From Sphingomonas albertensis (lineage in GTDB: Bacteria > Pseudomonadota > Alphaproteobacteria > Sphingomonadales > Sphingomonadaceae), in NCBI RefSeq assembly GCF_014358075.1, contig NZ_JACONT010000021.1:1-64000 (forward strand): a stretch of DNA of 64,000 nt, given 5' to 3'. Both the position numbers and the translations under genes were made by a program. The notes below the pieces were generated by a model. That model saw only the letters and a list, made by a program, of their open reading frames with translations. It did no database searches and was not told where the DNA came from. Below, piece after piece: positions 50,592 through 58,764 of this stretch. The stretch's first letter is position 1; each line of letters starts with the position of its first letter.

Positions 50592-52229
50592 ATGACCATG
50601 CGCGCTGCCATCCTGCCTCTCCTGCTGCTCGGGACTGCCGCGTCCGCGCAGACGTCTCCGGCGATTTCGGTCGAGACGTTAAAGACCGTCACGCAGGTGC
50701 TGTCGTCGGACGCGTATGAAGGCCGTGCGCCGACCACCCCCGCCGAGGCGAAGACGGTCGCGTATATCGTCGAGAGGATGAAGGCGGCAGGTCTCAAGCC
50801 CGGCAACAAGGGCGCGTGGACTCAGGACGTGCCGATGGTCGAGATCACCGCCACGAACGTGCAGCCCTATGTCTTCACCGGCGGCAAGGCGCCCATCAGC
50901 CTCGCCTATCGCACCGACATGGTCGCGGGCACCTACCGCGTCGCACCGAAATCGAGCGTCGCGAACAGCGACGTGGTGTTCGTCGGCTACGGCATTACCG
51001 CACCCGAAAAGGGCTGGGACGATTATGCCGGCGTCGACGTGAAGGGGAAGACGGTCGTCATCCTCATCAACGATGCCGACTGGCAGACGATGTCGCGTGA
51101 GGGGCCCTTCGAAGGGCGTGCGATGACGTGGTACGGGCGCTGGCCGTACAAGTTCGAGAATGCGGCTAAGCACGGCGCGGCGGCGGCGATCATCGTCCAC
51201 GATACCGAGCCGGCGGCGTATCCCTGGGCGGTGGTGCAGTCGTCCTGGACCGGGCCGCAGCTCGAACTGGACGAGAAGGGCGATCATCTCGACCAGTCGC
51301 AGATCGTCGGCTGGATGCAGCGCGCGGCGGCCGAGCGCGTGTTCGCGAGCGCGGGCAAGGATTACGCGACGCTGGCGGCGGCGGCCAAGGTGAAGGGGTT
51401 CAAGGCGGTTCCGCTCGGGCTAAAGCTGTCGGGCGGGTTCGACAACACGATCAAGCGGCAGGCGTCGAAGAACGTGATCGGCGTGCTGCCGGGCACGTCC
51501 GCTCCGAACGACTATGTGATGTATTCGGCGCATTGGGATCATCTCGGCCGGTGCGATCCGGTCGATGGCGACGATATCTGCAATGGTGCTGCGGATAATG
51601 CGACCGGTGTCGCCGGGCTGATCGCGCTGGCCGAGGCGCAGGCCAAGGCGGGGCCGGCCAAGCGCTCGATCGCATTCCTGGCGGTGACGGCGGAGGAGTC
51701 GGGACTGCTCGGGTCGCGCTATTATGCCGAGCATCCGATCTATCCGCTCGCGCAGACCGCCGGCGGGGTGAACATGGACGTCCTCAACACCGATGGCCGT
51801 GCCAAGGACTTCGTCCTGGTCGGCGCAGGGAAATCCGAGATCGAGGATCTGGTGAAGCCGTTCGTCGCTGCCGAGGGCCGCGTGATCGGCGTCGAGGCGA
51901 ACCCGGAACGCGGCGGCTATTACCGGTCGGATCACTTCAGTTTCGCCAAATTGGGCGTACCGATGCTCGATGGCGGCAGCGGCGAGGACCTCGTCGTCGG
52001 CGGGACAGCCGCGGGACATGCCAAGCGCGAGGATTATGTCGCGAATCGCTATCACAAGCCCGCGGACGAATATGACGCGAAGTGGGACTGGTCGGGCGCG
52101 GTCGACGACCTGACGATCTATTACGGCCTCGGGCGCAAGCTCGCGGACGATACCAGTCTGTGGCCGAACTGGTATAAGACCGCCGAATTCCGCGGCATCC
52201 GTGACCGCGATCGCGCAGGAGCCAAGTGA
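50592..52229 (+). CDS. M28-family metallopeptidase, secreted
   Basis: A 545-residue exported zinc aminopeptidase with a signal peptide (1-20, cleavage at A-S-A-Q). A PA-domain-like insert lies near 100-250 (V-F-V-G-Y-G-I-T-A-P-E, then H-G-A-A-A-A-I-I-V-H). The di-zinc ligands are S-A-H-W-D-H-L-G (His near 316), G-A-A-D-N-A-T-G (Asp near 337), A-E-E-S-G-L-L-G (Glu near 371), M-D-V-L-N and S-D-H-F-S-F-A. All five positions are present, so it should be active. It probably trims peptides in the periplasm or outside the cell. An ATG at 50598 is an alternative start. The agmatine deiminase gene follows after one base. Confidence 0.92.
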   Translation: MTMRAAILPLLLLGTAASAQTSPAISVETLKTVTQVLSSDAYEGRAPTTPAEAKTVAYIVERMKAAGLKPGNKGAWTQDVPMVEITATNVQPYVFTGGKAPISLAYRTDMVAGTYRVAPKSSVANSDVVFVGYGITAPEKGWDDYAGVDVKGKTVVILINDADWQTMSREGPFEGRAMTWYGRWPYKFENAAKHGAAAAIIVHDTEPAAYPWAVVQSSWTGPQLELDEKGDHLDQSQIVGWMQRAAAERVFASAGKDYATLAAAAKVKGFKAVPLGLKLSGGFDNTIKRQASKNVIGVLPGTSAPNDYVMYSAHWDHLGRCDPVDGDDICNGAADNATGVAGLIALAEAQAKAGPAKRSIAFLAVTAEESGLLGSRYYAEHPIYPLAQTAGGVNMDVLNTDGRAKDFVLVGAGKSEIEDLVKPFVAAEGRVIGVEANPERGGYYRSDHFSFAKLGVPMLDGGSGEDLVVGGTAAGHAKREDYVANRYHKPADEYDAKWDWSGAVDDLTIYYGLGRKLADDTSLWPNWYKTAEFRGIRDRDRAGAK

Positions 52230-52230
52230 A

Positions 52231-53196
52231 GTGACGACGACCACCCCCGCCGAATGGGCGCACCACAAGGCCGTCTGGATCGGTTTCCCGAGCCATGCCG
52301 ACCTTTGGCTGGAGGATCTGGAGCCGGCGCGGGACGAGGTCGTCGCGTTTGCCAAGGCGGTGCATGCCGAGGGCCGGGGCGAGACGGTGATCCTGGTTGC
52401 AGCGGACGTCGGCTCGGCGACCACCGCCAAGAAGCTAGCGCCGTTCGCGCAGGTGGTGGTCGAGCCGTTCGGCGATATCTGGCTGCGCGATACCGCGCCG
52501 ATCATCGTCGGCGACGGCAGTGCGCGCGATTTCCGGTTCAATGGCTGGGGCGGCAAGTATGACCTGCCGGGCGACGACACGATCGGGCAGCGGCTGGCGG
52601 CGAGCCGGCACAAGCGCGTCGAGGCGTGCGACTGGGTCCTCGAAGGTGGCGCGATCGATGGCGACGGCACCGGGACGGTCGTCACGACGCAGCAGTGCCT
52701 GCTCAATCGCAACCGTAACCCGTCGCTGAGCAAGGCGGATATCGAGGCTCGGCTTGCGTCGGACCTCGGCTATACCCGCGTGGTGTGGCTGGGTGACGGA
52801 TTGGTCAACGATCATACCGACGGCCATGTCGACAACCTCGCGCGGTTCGTCGGTGAGGGGCGCGTGGCGATCCCTAAGGCGACCGACAACGATCCGAACT
52901 GGCAGGTGTACCAGAACGCCGCGCGCGATGCCGCCGCGGCCGGGCTGGAGGTCGTGACGATCCCGTCGCCGGGCCGCGTGCTGCGTGACGAGGAGGTCGT
53001 GCCGGCGAGCTATATGAACTTCTATATCGGCAATGCCGCGGTGGTGGTGCCGTTATATGGGGCTGAGAACGATGCGGCGGCGGTCGTGGCGATCCAGGCG
53101 CTGTTCCCGAACCGCGAGGTGGTGGGGCAGCGTGCGGACCATATCCTGACAGGCGGCGGAAGCTTCCACTGCATCTCGCAGCAGATTCCGGGGTGA
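52231..53196 (+). CDS. aguA: Agmatine deiminase AguA
   Basis: A 321-residue enzyme of the peptidyl-arginine-deiminase fold, converting agmatine to N-carbamoylputrescine on the way to putrescine. Conserved points are G-D-I-W-L-R-D-T-A-P-I (near 80), W-G-G-K-Y-D near 107, E-G-G-A-I-D (near 139), N-D-H-T-D-G-H-V-D-N (catalytic His near 193) and the C-terminal nucleophile in G-G-G-S-F-H-C-I-S-Q-Q (near 310). I chose GTG at 52231 because AGGAG lies at good distance before it; a GTG at 52201 would overlap the M28 gene. The usual partner N-carbamoylputrescine amidase (aguB) is not adjacent. Confidence 0.93.
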   Translation: MTTTTPAEWAHHKAVWIGFPSHADLWLEDLEPARDEVVAFAKAVHAEGRGETVILVAADVGSATTAKKLAPFAQVVVEPFGDIWLRDTAPIIVGDGSARDFRFNGWGGKYDLPGDDTIGQRLAASRHKRVEACDWVLEGGAIDGDGTGTVVTTQQCLLNRNRNPSLSKADIEARLASDLGYTRVVWLGDGLVNDHTDGHVDNLARFVGEGRVAIPKATDNDPNWQVYQNAARDAAAAGLEVVTIPSPGRVLRDEEVVPASYMNFYIGNAAVVVPLYGAENDAAAVVAIQALFPNREVVGQRADHILTGGGSFHCISQQIPG

Positions 53197-53203
53197 TTCC
53201 TAT

Positions 53204-53430
53204 TCTTGTTCCCCCGCGAAGGCGGGGGCCCAGGGTCACAAGCGATTTCGTTCCTGGCTCCTGGACCCCGGCCTGCGCGGGGGAGCGGCCTTCGAGGTGC
53301 ACTGAGCTCTTGAATTAAAAGCACCACCCCGGCGAAGGCCGGGGCCCAATTGGGGGGCGTAGCCAACGGAGGACCGTCCTTCGTTACGTCAACCGTTCCA
53401 ATTGGGCCCCGGCCTTCGCCGGGGTGGTGG
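53204..53430. repeat. Paired palindromic elements, family A then family B
   Basis: Family A (53204-53288) is unusual: its two hairpins, CCCCGCGAAGGCGGGG and CCCCGGCCTGCGCGGGG, are about 30 bases further apart than in other copies, with an inserted loop. Family B (53321-53430) is canonical, with CCAATTGGG on both sides. They lie between convergent aguA and methyltransferase genes. Confidence 0.88.
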
Positions 53431-53444
53431 CTAAGCGGGTGGGC

Positions 53445-54314
53445 TTAGCGGCTCCAGCGGGCCCAGATTGCCGTCGGCAATACCAGGCCGCGGGCCTCTT
53501 CGCGAACGCCGAGTTCGCCCACTTCGACCTTGCCGGGCAGATCGGCGAAGACCTGGTTCAGCAGTTCGCCGATCGCCAGCGCGGACATCCGGACGGCGTA
53601 GACCGTGAGGAACAGGAAGCGCGAGTTCTCGTCGAGGAGCTTGCGGCAGTCGGCGATCAGCTTGGGCAGGTCCTCCTCCAGCCGCCAGACCTCGCCCTCC
53701 GGACCACGCCCATATTTCGGCGGATCGAGCAAAATCCCATCATACCGCCGCCCGCGCCGCACCTCCCGCGCGACGAACTTCGCCGCATCATCCGTCATCC
53801 AGCGGATCGGCGCGTCGGCCATGCCCGACAGTTTCGCGTTGGCCTTGGCCGCCTCGACAGACTTCTTCGACGCATCAACGTGGACCATGCGGACGCCCTT
53901 GGTCGCCATCGCCAGCGTGCCGACGCCGGTGTAGCCGAACAGGTTCATGCATTCGGGGCTCTCGAGCCCCGCGACGCGCTCGCGCATCCAGCTCCACACC
54001 GGCGCCATGTCGGGGAAGAAGCCGAGGTGGCGGAACGGGGTGGTCTGCGCGGTGTACGACACCTCGTTCCACTTGAGCGTCCAGCCTTCGCGCGGGACAG
54101 GCTCGGAGAATTCCCAGCGACCGCCGCCGTCTTCGTCCGAGCCGGGGACGAATTCGCCCTGTGCCTGCCAGTCGGTCGAGGCGGGGGCCCACATCGCCTG
54201 CGGTTCGGGGCGGATGAAGCGGAAGCGGCCATAGCGTTCGAGTTTCTTGCCGTGGCCGGAGTCGATCAGGCCGTAATCCGCCCAGGGCTCGCCGATGAGG
54301 GTGTGCAGCTTCAT
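53445..54314 (-). CDS. SAM-dependent rRNA methyltransferase-like protein (RlmI/RlmK type)
   Basis: A 289-residue class I methyltransferase. The SAM motif I is N-L-F-G-Y-T-G-V-G-T-L-A (near 124), motif II acidic V-H-V-D-A-S near 144, motif III T-D-D-A-A-K-F near 173, and the catalytic-type D-P-P-K-Y-G-R-G (near 197), characteristic of the RlmI/RlmK/YccW group of 23S rRNA m5C or m2G enzymes. A D-P-P-K with no nearby catalytic Cys argues for N-methylation. The protein lacks the N-terminal PUA domain of RlmI, so the target is uncertain. Its ATG overlaps the thrC stop. Confidence 0.85.
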   Translation of the reverse strand: MKLHTLIGEPWADYGLIDSGHGKKLERYGRFRFIRPEPQAMWAPASTDWQAQGEFVPGSDEDGGGRWEFSEPVPREGWTLKWNEVSYTAQTTPFRHLGFFPDMAPVWSWMRERVAGLESPECMNLFGYTGVGTLAMATKGVRMVHVDASKKSVEAAKANAKLSGMADAPIRWMTDDAAKFVAREVRRGRRYDGILLDPPKYGRGPEGEVWRLEEDLPKLIADCRKLLDENSRFLFLTVYAVRMSALAIGELLNQVFADLPGKVEVGELGVREEARGLVLPTAIWARWSR

Positions 54315-55711
54315 GCCGACGGCTTCGCGCGCTCGGTGATGTAGGCGGTGATCGCCTCGAAGGTCGCGGGCAGCGTGGCGTAGCGCTCCTCGCGGTCGAA
54401 CAGGTCGCCAACGCGGGTCGGCAGCGAGGGGCGGACGCCGGTGGCGCGCTCGACCGCGTCGCCGAACTTGGCGGGGTGCGCGGTGGCGAGCGTTACGATC
54501 GGTACGCCGGCGGGGACGTCGGTACGCAGCGCGGCGGCGAGGCCGATCGCGGTATGCGGGTCGATCACTTGGCCAGCGTGCTCGTGCGCCCAGCGCATCG
54601 CCAACGTCATGTCATCTAGGTCGATGCGTTCGCTCTGGAACAGCGCCAAGGCACCCTGCGACTGTGCGTTGGTGAGACGCATGGCCCCCGTTGACTCGAA
54701 GCCGGCCATCTGTGCGGCGAGTGCGGCACCGTCACGGTCGCCGAGGTCGAACAACAGGCGTTCGAAGTTCGAACTCACCTGGATGTCCATCGACGGGGTC
54801 GGGGTCTGCTGGACGCCGCCCTTCGAATAATCGCCGGTGCTGAGCGCGCGGTGGAGGATGTCGTTGACGTTGGTCGCGACCACCAGCTTGGCCACCGGCA
54901 GCCCCATCTTCGCTGCGACATAGCCGGCGAAGACGTCGCCGAAATTGCCGGTCGGGACAGCAAACGCGACCTCGCGATCGGGCGCGCCGAGGCGGACCGC
55001 GGCGTAGAAGAAATAGACCACCTGCGCCATCAGGCGGGCCCAGTTGATCGAGTTCACCGCGGACAGCGCGAACTTGGTCGAGAAGGCGCGGTCGTTGAAC
55101 ATCGCCTTTACGAGGGCCTGCGCGTCGTCGAAGCTGCCTTCGATCGCGATGTTGTAGACGTTGGGGCTGAGCACCGTGGTCATCTGGCGGCGCTGCACGT
55201 CGGAGATGCGGCCGACCGGGTGGAGCATGAAGATGTCGATGCCCTCGCGCCCCGCCACCGCGTCGATCGCCGCCGAGCCGGTGTCGCCGCTGGTCGCACC
55301 GACGATCGTCAGGCGCTTGTCCGTGCCGGCGAGGAAGCGCTCGAAGAACAGGCCTAGCAGCTGGAGCGCGACGTCCTTGAATGCGAGCGTCGGGCCGTGG
55401 AAGAGTTCGAGCAGCCACTGATCGTGGTCGAGCTGGACCAGCGGTACGACTGCGGCGTGCGAGAAGCGACCGTATGCCTGTTCGCAGAGCGCCTTCAGTT
55501 CCTCGCGAGTCATCGCGTCGCCGACGAATGGGGTCATCACGGCGACCGCGGTGTCGACATACGAGAGCCCGGCGAGCGCGGCGATCTCGTCGCGGGGCAT
55601 CGTCGGCCATGCCTCGGGGAGGTAGAGGCCGCCATCGGACGCGAGCCCGGCGAGCGTCGCCGCTTCGAAATCGAGGATCGGCGCCGAGCCGCGGGTGCTG
55701 ATGTAACGCAT
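54311..55711 (-). CDS. thrC: Threonine synthase
   Basis: A 466-residue PLP enzyme that turns O-phosphohomoserine into threonine. The start M-R-Y-I-S-T-R-G is typical. The PLP lysine lies in F-H-G-P-T-L-A-F-K-D-V-A-L-Q (near 115), the phosphate-binding loop is G-A-T-S-G-D-T-G-S-A-A (near 146), and V-P-T-G-N-F-G-D-V-F-A-G-Y lies near 255. The length matches the long gammaproteobacterial/alphaproteobacterial form. It is next to the oxidase assembly genes on the same strand, with a family C repeat between it and SURF1. Confidence 0.96.
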   Translation of the reverse strand: MRYISTRGSAPILDFEAATLAGLASDGGLYLPEAWPTMPRDEIAALAGLSYVDTAVAVMTPFVGDAMTREELKALCEQAYGRFSHAAVVPLVQLDHDQWLLELFHGPTLAFKDVALQLLGLFFERFLAGTDKRLTIVGATSGDTGSAAIDAVAGREGIDIFMLHPVGRISDVQRRQMTTVLSPNVYNIAIEGSFDDAQALVKAMFNDRAFSTKFALSAVNSINWARLMAQVVYFFYAAVRLGAPDREVAFAVPTGNFGDVFAGYVAAKMGLPVAKLVVATNVNDILHRALSTGDYSKGGVQQTPTPSMDIQVSSNFERLLFDLGDRDGAALAAQMAGFESTGAMRLTNAQSQGALALFQSERIDLDDMTLAMRWAHEHAGQVIDPHTAIGLAAALRTDVPAGVPIVTLATAHPAKFGDAVERATGVRPSLPTRVGDLFDREERYATLPATFEAITAYITERAKPSA

Positions 55712-55762
55712 GGCCAAGCGGTTAGCGAATGGGCGGGGAGGCGACAAGCTGCGCGCGCTGTC

Positions 55763-55853
55763 CGTTTTCCTGCGAACGCAGGAATCCAGGGTTATCCAAC
55801 GCTACGGAGCGAGGCGCGCGGTACCCTGGGCTCCTGCCTCCGCAGGAGAACGG
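55763..55853. repeat. Family C palindromic repeat
   Basis: Arms TTTTCCTGCGAACGCAGGAA then TCCAGGGTT, and TACCCTGGG then CTCCTGCCTCCGCAGGAG, around a loop of about 36 bases. Its design is the same as the copy at 26952. It sits between the SURF1 stop and the thrC start on the minus strand. Confidence 0.85.
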
Positions 55854-56456
55854 CTAGCGCGGGCGGCGGCGGAGCGCGAGGGTGTAGATGATCGCGGCGA
55901 TGGCGGCGAAAAAGAACCATTGGCCCGCATAAGCAAGGTGGTTGTTGGGGACCGACGCGATGTCGGGCTTGCCGTTGGGGTTGAGCCCCGCCTGCGGCGT
56001 GTCGGCGATCAGCATCAGGCGTTGCGGCGTGTGATCGAACAGCGATCCGATCAGCGAGCGGCCGTCGGGGGCGTGGCTGATGTAGCCGGAGACTTCGCCG
56101 CCGGGCCAGTTCACCTTCGCCATCGGATCGCGCGTCGTGCCGAGCTGGACCACCATGCCGGGGCCCTCCGCGCCGGTCCTGCATTCGGCGATCGCGCGGA
56201 AGCCGGATTTACCGGCGCCGGCGAGTTTGATCTCGGTCGGCTGGAGGCAGAGAGCCGAGGCGCGGCGGAACAGGAGCGTTTCGTCGGGAAAGCGCGGGAA
56301 GGCCATGGTCGGCTTGGCGGGGTTGGCGGCGAGCTGGGCGAGGAACGCTTCCTTTTTCGGGAGGCGGTCGAGCAGCTGCCACAGGCCGAGGCCGATCATC
56401 GCCGCGATCGCGAGCGTGACGAGGATGGTGGGGATGACGGGTACGCGCTTCGTCAC
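55854..56456 (-). CDS. SURF1-family cytochrome oxidase assembly protein
   Basis: A 200-residue inner-membrane protein with two terminal helices (about 7-26 and 174-193) and a soluble middle domain, the SURF1/Shy1 layout. The first helix is followed by L-G-L-W-Q-L-L-D-R-L-P-K-K near 18, and P-N-N-H-L-A-Y-A-G-Q-W-F-F-F near 165 opens the second, both family signatures. It helps insert heme a into subunit I. The start is taken as GTG at 56456, overlapping the DUF983 stop (GTGA). It belongs to the ctaB-ctaG-ctaE-DUF983-SURF1 cluster. Confidence 0.9.
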   Translation of the reverse strand: MTKRVPVIPTILVTLAIAAMIGLGLWQLLDRLPKKEAFLAQLAANPAKPTMAFPRFPDETLLFRRASALCLQPTEIKLAGAGKSGFRAIAECRTGAEGPGMVVQLGTTRDPMAKVNWPGGEVSGYISHAPDGRSLIGSLFDHTPQRLMLIADTPQAGLNPNGKPDIASVPNNHLAYAGQWFFFAAIAAIIYTLALRRRPR

Positions 56457-56836
56457 GGGTCGATTCGGCCTTCGCGGGCTGCGTTGCGGTATTCGGCGGA
56501 CATGAGGGCGCCTTTCGCTGCTCTTAAGGACAGCACGACTCCGCCGGCGGTGAAGGGGATCCATATCAGCATGTGCAGCCAGAGCGGCGGGTGGACCTTG
56601 AGTTCCAAAGTGATCGCCAGGGTCACGACGAGGGCGCCGAGGATGAGGGTGAGGAACGCCGCGGGGCCGTCGCCGACGTTGAATTTGCTGAAGTCGAGGC
56701 CGCAGTTCGGGCAGCGGTCGGCGAAGTTGGACCATTTGGCGAAGAGGGTCGGCTTGCCGCAGCGGGGGCAGAGGCCTTTGAGCGCGACCTGGGCGATCGT
56801 GGGGGCGGTGGCGAGGGGGTAGGGGTCTTCGGTCAT
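56453..56836 (-). CDS. DUF983 protein, zinc-ribbon membrane protein
   Basis: A 127-residue protein with two C-x2-C pairs (G-L-C-P-R-C-G near 21 and R-C-P-N-C-G-L near 40) forming a zinc ribbon, then two helices (about 58-78 and 83-103). This is DUF983, almost always found among alphaproteobacterial cytochrome oxidase genes, as here between ctaE and SURF1. Its role is unproven but is presumably in oxidase assembly or metal delivery. The ATG at 56836 starts the family core; the open frame further up is repeat DNA. Confidence 0.9.
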   Translation of the reverse strand: MTEDPYPLATAPTIAQVALKGLCPRCGKPTLFAKWSNFADRCPNCGLDFSKFNVGDGPAAFLTLILGALVVTLAITLELKVHPPLWLHMLIWIPFTAGGVVLSLRAAKGALMSAEYRNAAREGRIDP

Positions 56837-56850
56837 GCGGTCAGCGCTCC

Positions 56851-57064
56851 CCTTGTTTCCCCGCAAAGGCGGGGATCCAGACTGGGCTCCCGCCTTCGCG
56901 GGAGAAAAAGGGGAGGGCGGGAGGGTCGGCTTGCGGCAGTGCCTCACCACCAAACGCCGGTACCCCGGCGAAGGCCGGGGCCCAGTTGGGGGACGTCGCT
57001 AACGGAGGACGGCGCTTCGTTACTGCGACCTTGCCAACTGTGCCCCGGCCTTCGCCGGGGTGGT
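56851..57064. repeat. Paired palindromic elements, family A then family B, inside the oxidase operon
   Basis: Family A (56851-56910, one CGCAAAGG loop change) and family B (56961-57064, inner CCCAGTTGGG/CCAACTGTG). They separate the ctaE stop from the DUF983 start within a same-strand cluster, so they would be transcribed as part of the operon RNA. Confidence 0.88.
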
Positions 57065-57106
57065 TGCCGAGGTCGGGGTGGCGGCCAAAGATGGGGTGGT
57101 AAAAGC

Positions 57107-58033
57107 TCAACCCCCGTGGACGGGTGCGCCCCAGCCGCCCCAGACATAGACGGTGACGAACAGGAACAGCCAAACGACGTCGACGAAATGCCAGTACCAG
57201 GCCGCCGCCTCGAAGCCGAAATGCTGCTTCGGGGTGAAGTCGCCGCGATACGCGCGGACCAGGCAGACGATCAGGAAGATCGTGCCGATCAGCACGTGGA
57301 AGCCATGGAAACCGGTCGCCATGAAGAATGCCGCGCCGTAGTTGATGCCCTTGAACGGGAACGGTGCGTGGATGTACTCGTACGCCTGGATCGCACTGAA
57401 CAGTGCGCCGAGGATCACCGTCAGCCACAGGCCCTTGAGCACGCCGTCGCGATTGCCGACGCCGATCAGGCCCCACGCGCCGGTCTTCTCGCCGCCGCGC
57501 TGGTTGTGGATCAGCGCATGATGCGCCCACGTCACCGTGGTGCCCGAGGTCAGCAGGATCAGCGTGTTGAGCAGCGGCAGTTCGAACGGGTTGATGACCG
57601 TCAGTCCCTTCGGAGGCCATTGCGCGACGATCGCCGCGCCGCCTTCGACCGCGCGCGTGACGCTGCCGTCGGCATAGGTCATCGCGGTCGGGAACAGCGA
57701 GAAGTCGAAGAACGCCCAGAACCAGCCGACGAAGAACATCACCTCGGAGGCGATGAACAGGATCATGCCGTAGCGGAAATGAAGCTGCACGACCGGCGTA
57801 TGATCGCCAGCGCGTGCCTCCTGGATGACCTGCGCCCACCAGCTGTAGAAGGTGAAGAGCAGCCCGGCGAGGCCGATGAAGAAGATCCAGCCGCCGCCAT
57901 TGGGCTTGTCGATATGCCCGCCGTGCATCCACATGATGCCGCCCACCGCCATGATCAGCGCCGAGAACGAGCCGACCAGCGGCCACACGCTCGGCGGCAG
58001 GATATGGTAATCATGGTTCTTGGCGCCGGCCAT
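57107..58033 (-). CDS. ctaE: Cytochrome c oxidase subunit III
   Basis: A 308-residue protein with seven helices, part of the aa3-type oxidase core. It starts A-G-A-K-N-H-D-Y-H-I-L-P-P-S-V-W-P (near 2-18). Conserved blocks are G-M-I-L-F-I-A-S-E-V-M-F-F (Glu near 96), L-L-N-T-L-I-L-L-T-S-G-T-T-V-T-W-A-H-H near 155, F-H-G-F-H-V-L-I-G-T (near 245) and Y-W-H-F-V-D-V-V-W-L-F-L-F near 283. The subunit lies beside subunit I and is thought to feed protons and stabilise the centre. A loop of about 30 residues after the third helix (near 120-145) is longer than in the mitochondrial form. Confidence 0.97.
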   Translation of the reverse strand: MAGAKNHDYHILPPSVWPLVGSFSALIMAVGGIMWMHGGHIDKPNGGGWIFFIGLAGLLFTFYSWWAQVIQEARAGDHTPVVQLHFRYGMILFIASEVMFFVGWFWAFFDFSLFPTAMTYADGSVTRAVEGGAAIVAQWPPKGLTVINPFELPLLNTLILLTSGTTVTWAHHALIHNQRGGEKTGAWGLIGVGNRDGVLKGLWLTVILGALFSAIQAYEYIHAPFPFKGINYGAAFFMATGFHGFHVLIGTIFLIVCLVRAYRGDFTPKQHFGFEAAAWYWHFVDVVWLFLFVTVYVWGGWGAPVHGG

Positions 58034-58063
58034 CGGTACTCCCCTATGTTCTTTCGCAGCGTT

Positions 58064-58615
58064 CTAGCTGGCTGTTTTGGCAGAATCCACCGGGTAAAAC
58101 GTGTAGCTCAGCGTGATCGTCTGGATATCGGCCGCATCCGGGTCCGTCAGGATCTTCGGATCGACGAAGAAGATCACCGGCATCCGCACCGTCTCGCCGG
58201 GCTTCAGCGTCTGCTGCGTGAAGCAGAAACACTGGATCTTGGTGAAATACTTGCCGGCCTGCGCGGGCTGGACGTTGAAGGTCGCGGTGCCGGTCAGCGG
58301 CTTGGTTGAGGTGTTGGTGGCCTTGAAGAACGCCATGTCGCGCGCGCCGATGTCGATCGTGTCCGAGCGATTCTCGGGCACGAACTTCCACGGCAGCTTG
58401 GGGCTGACGTTGGTGTCGAAGTCGACCGTGATCTTGTGATCGACCGCGCCGGGGGCAACGAGCCCGCGCTGCGTCGTGCCGTTGAGCCCGGTGACCGAGC
58501 AGAACAGGCGGTAGAGCGGCACGCTGGCCCAGGCGAGCCCGGTCATGAAGCAGATGAAGAGCACCGCCAGCGCCGCCGTGCGGTTGGTACGCGACATGGC
58601 CTTCCATCCGGTCAT
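58064..58615 (-). CDS. ctaG: Cytochrome c oxidase assembly protein CtaG (Cox11)
   Basis: A 183-residue copper chaperone that delivers CuB to subunit I. One N-terminal helix (about 14-34) anchors a periplasmic immunoglobulin-like domain. Signature residues are P-L-Y-R-L-F-C (near 33), Q-C-F-C-F (copper ligands, near 130), P-G-E-T-V-R-M-P-V-I-F-F-V-D-P near 140 and I-T-L-S-Y-T-F-Y (near 165). The ATG at 58615 shares a base with the stop of the small upstream gene. An ATG at 58597 is an alternative start. Confidence 0.96.
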   Translation of the reverse strand: MTGWKAMSRTNRTAALAVLFICFMTGLAWASVPLYRLFCSVTGLNGTTQRGLVAPGAVDHKITVDFDTNVSPKLPWKFVPENRSDTIDIGARDMAFFKATNTSTKPLTGTATFNVQPAQAGKYFTKIQCFCFTQQTLKPGETVRMPVIFFVDPKILTDPDAADIQTITLSYTFYPVDSAKTAS

Positions 58616-58764
58616 CAGTGCGGCATCCCCGCGCGGATCTTGGCGATCGAAATCGCGAAGACGAGGATGACGAAGGCGCCGAGCAGGACAGCCATGACAC
58701 GCGCACGACCGCGCTGGCGGCTGCGGATCAGGTCTTCCTCGCGGAGGGGATCGGGGATGCTCAT
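58615..58764 (-). CDS. Small single-helix protein between ctaB and ctaG
   Basis: 49 residues: a charged N-terminus ([14 protein letters not shown]) then one helix (about 23-42, [12 protein letters not shown]). The ATG overlaps the ctaB stop (ATGA) and the TGA overlaps the ctaG start (TGATG), so it is tightly coupled on both sides. Similar small membrane proteins sit at this place in other alphaproteobacterial oxidase clusters, and a subunit or assembly factor of the oxidase is likely, but I cannot name a family. Confidence 0.8.
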   Translation of the reverse strand: MSIPDPLREEDLIRSRQRGRARVMAVLLGAFVILVFAISIAKIRAGMPH

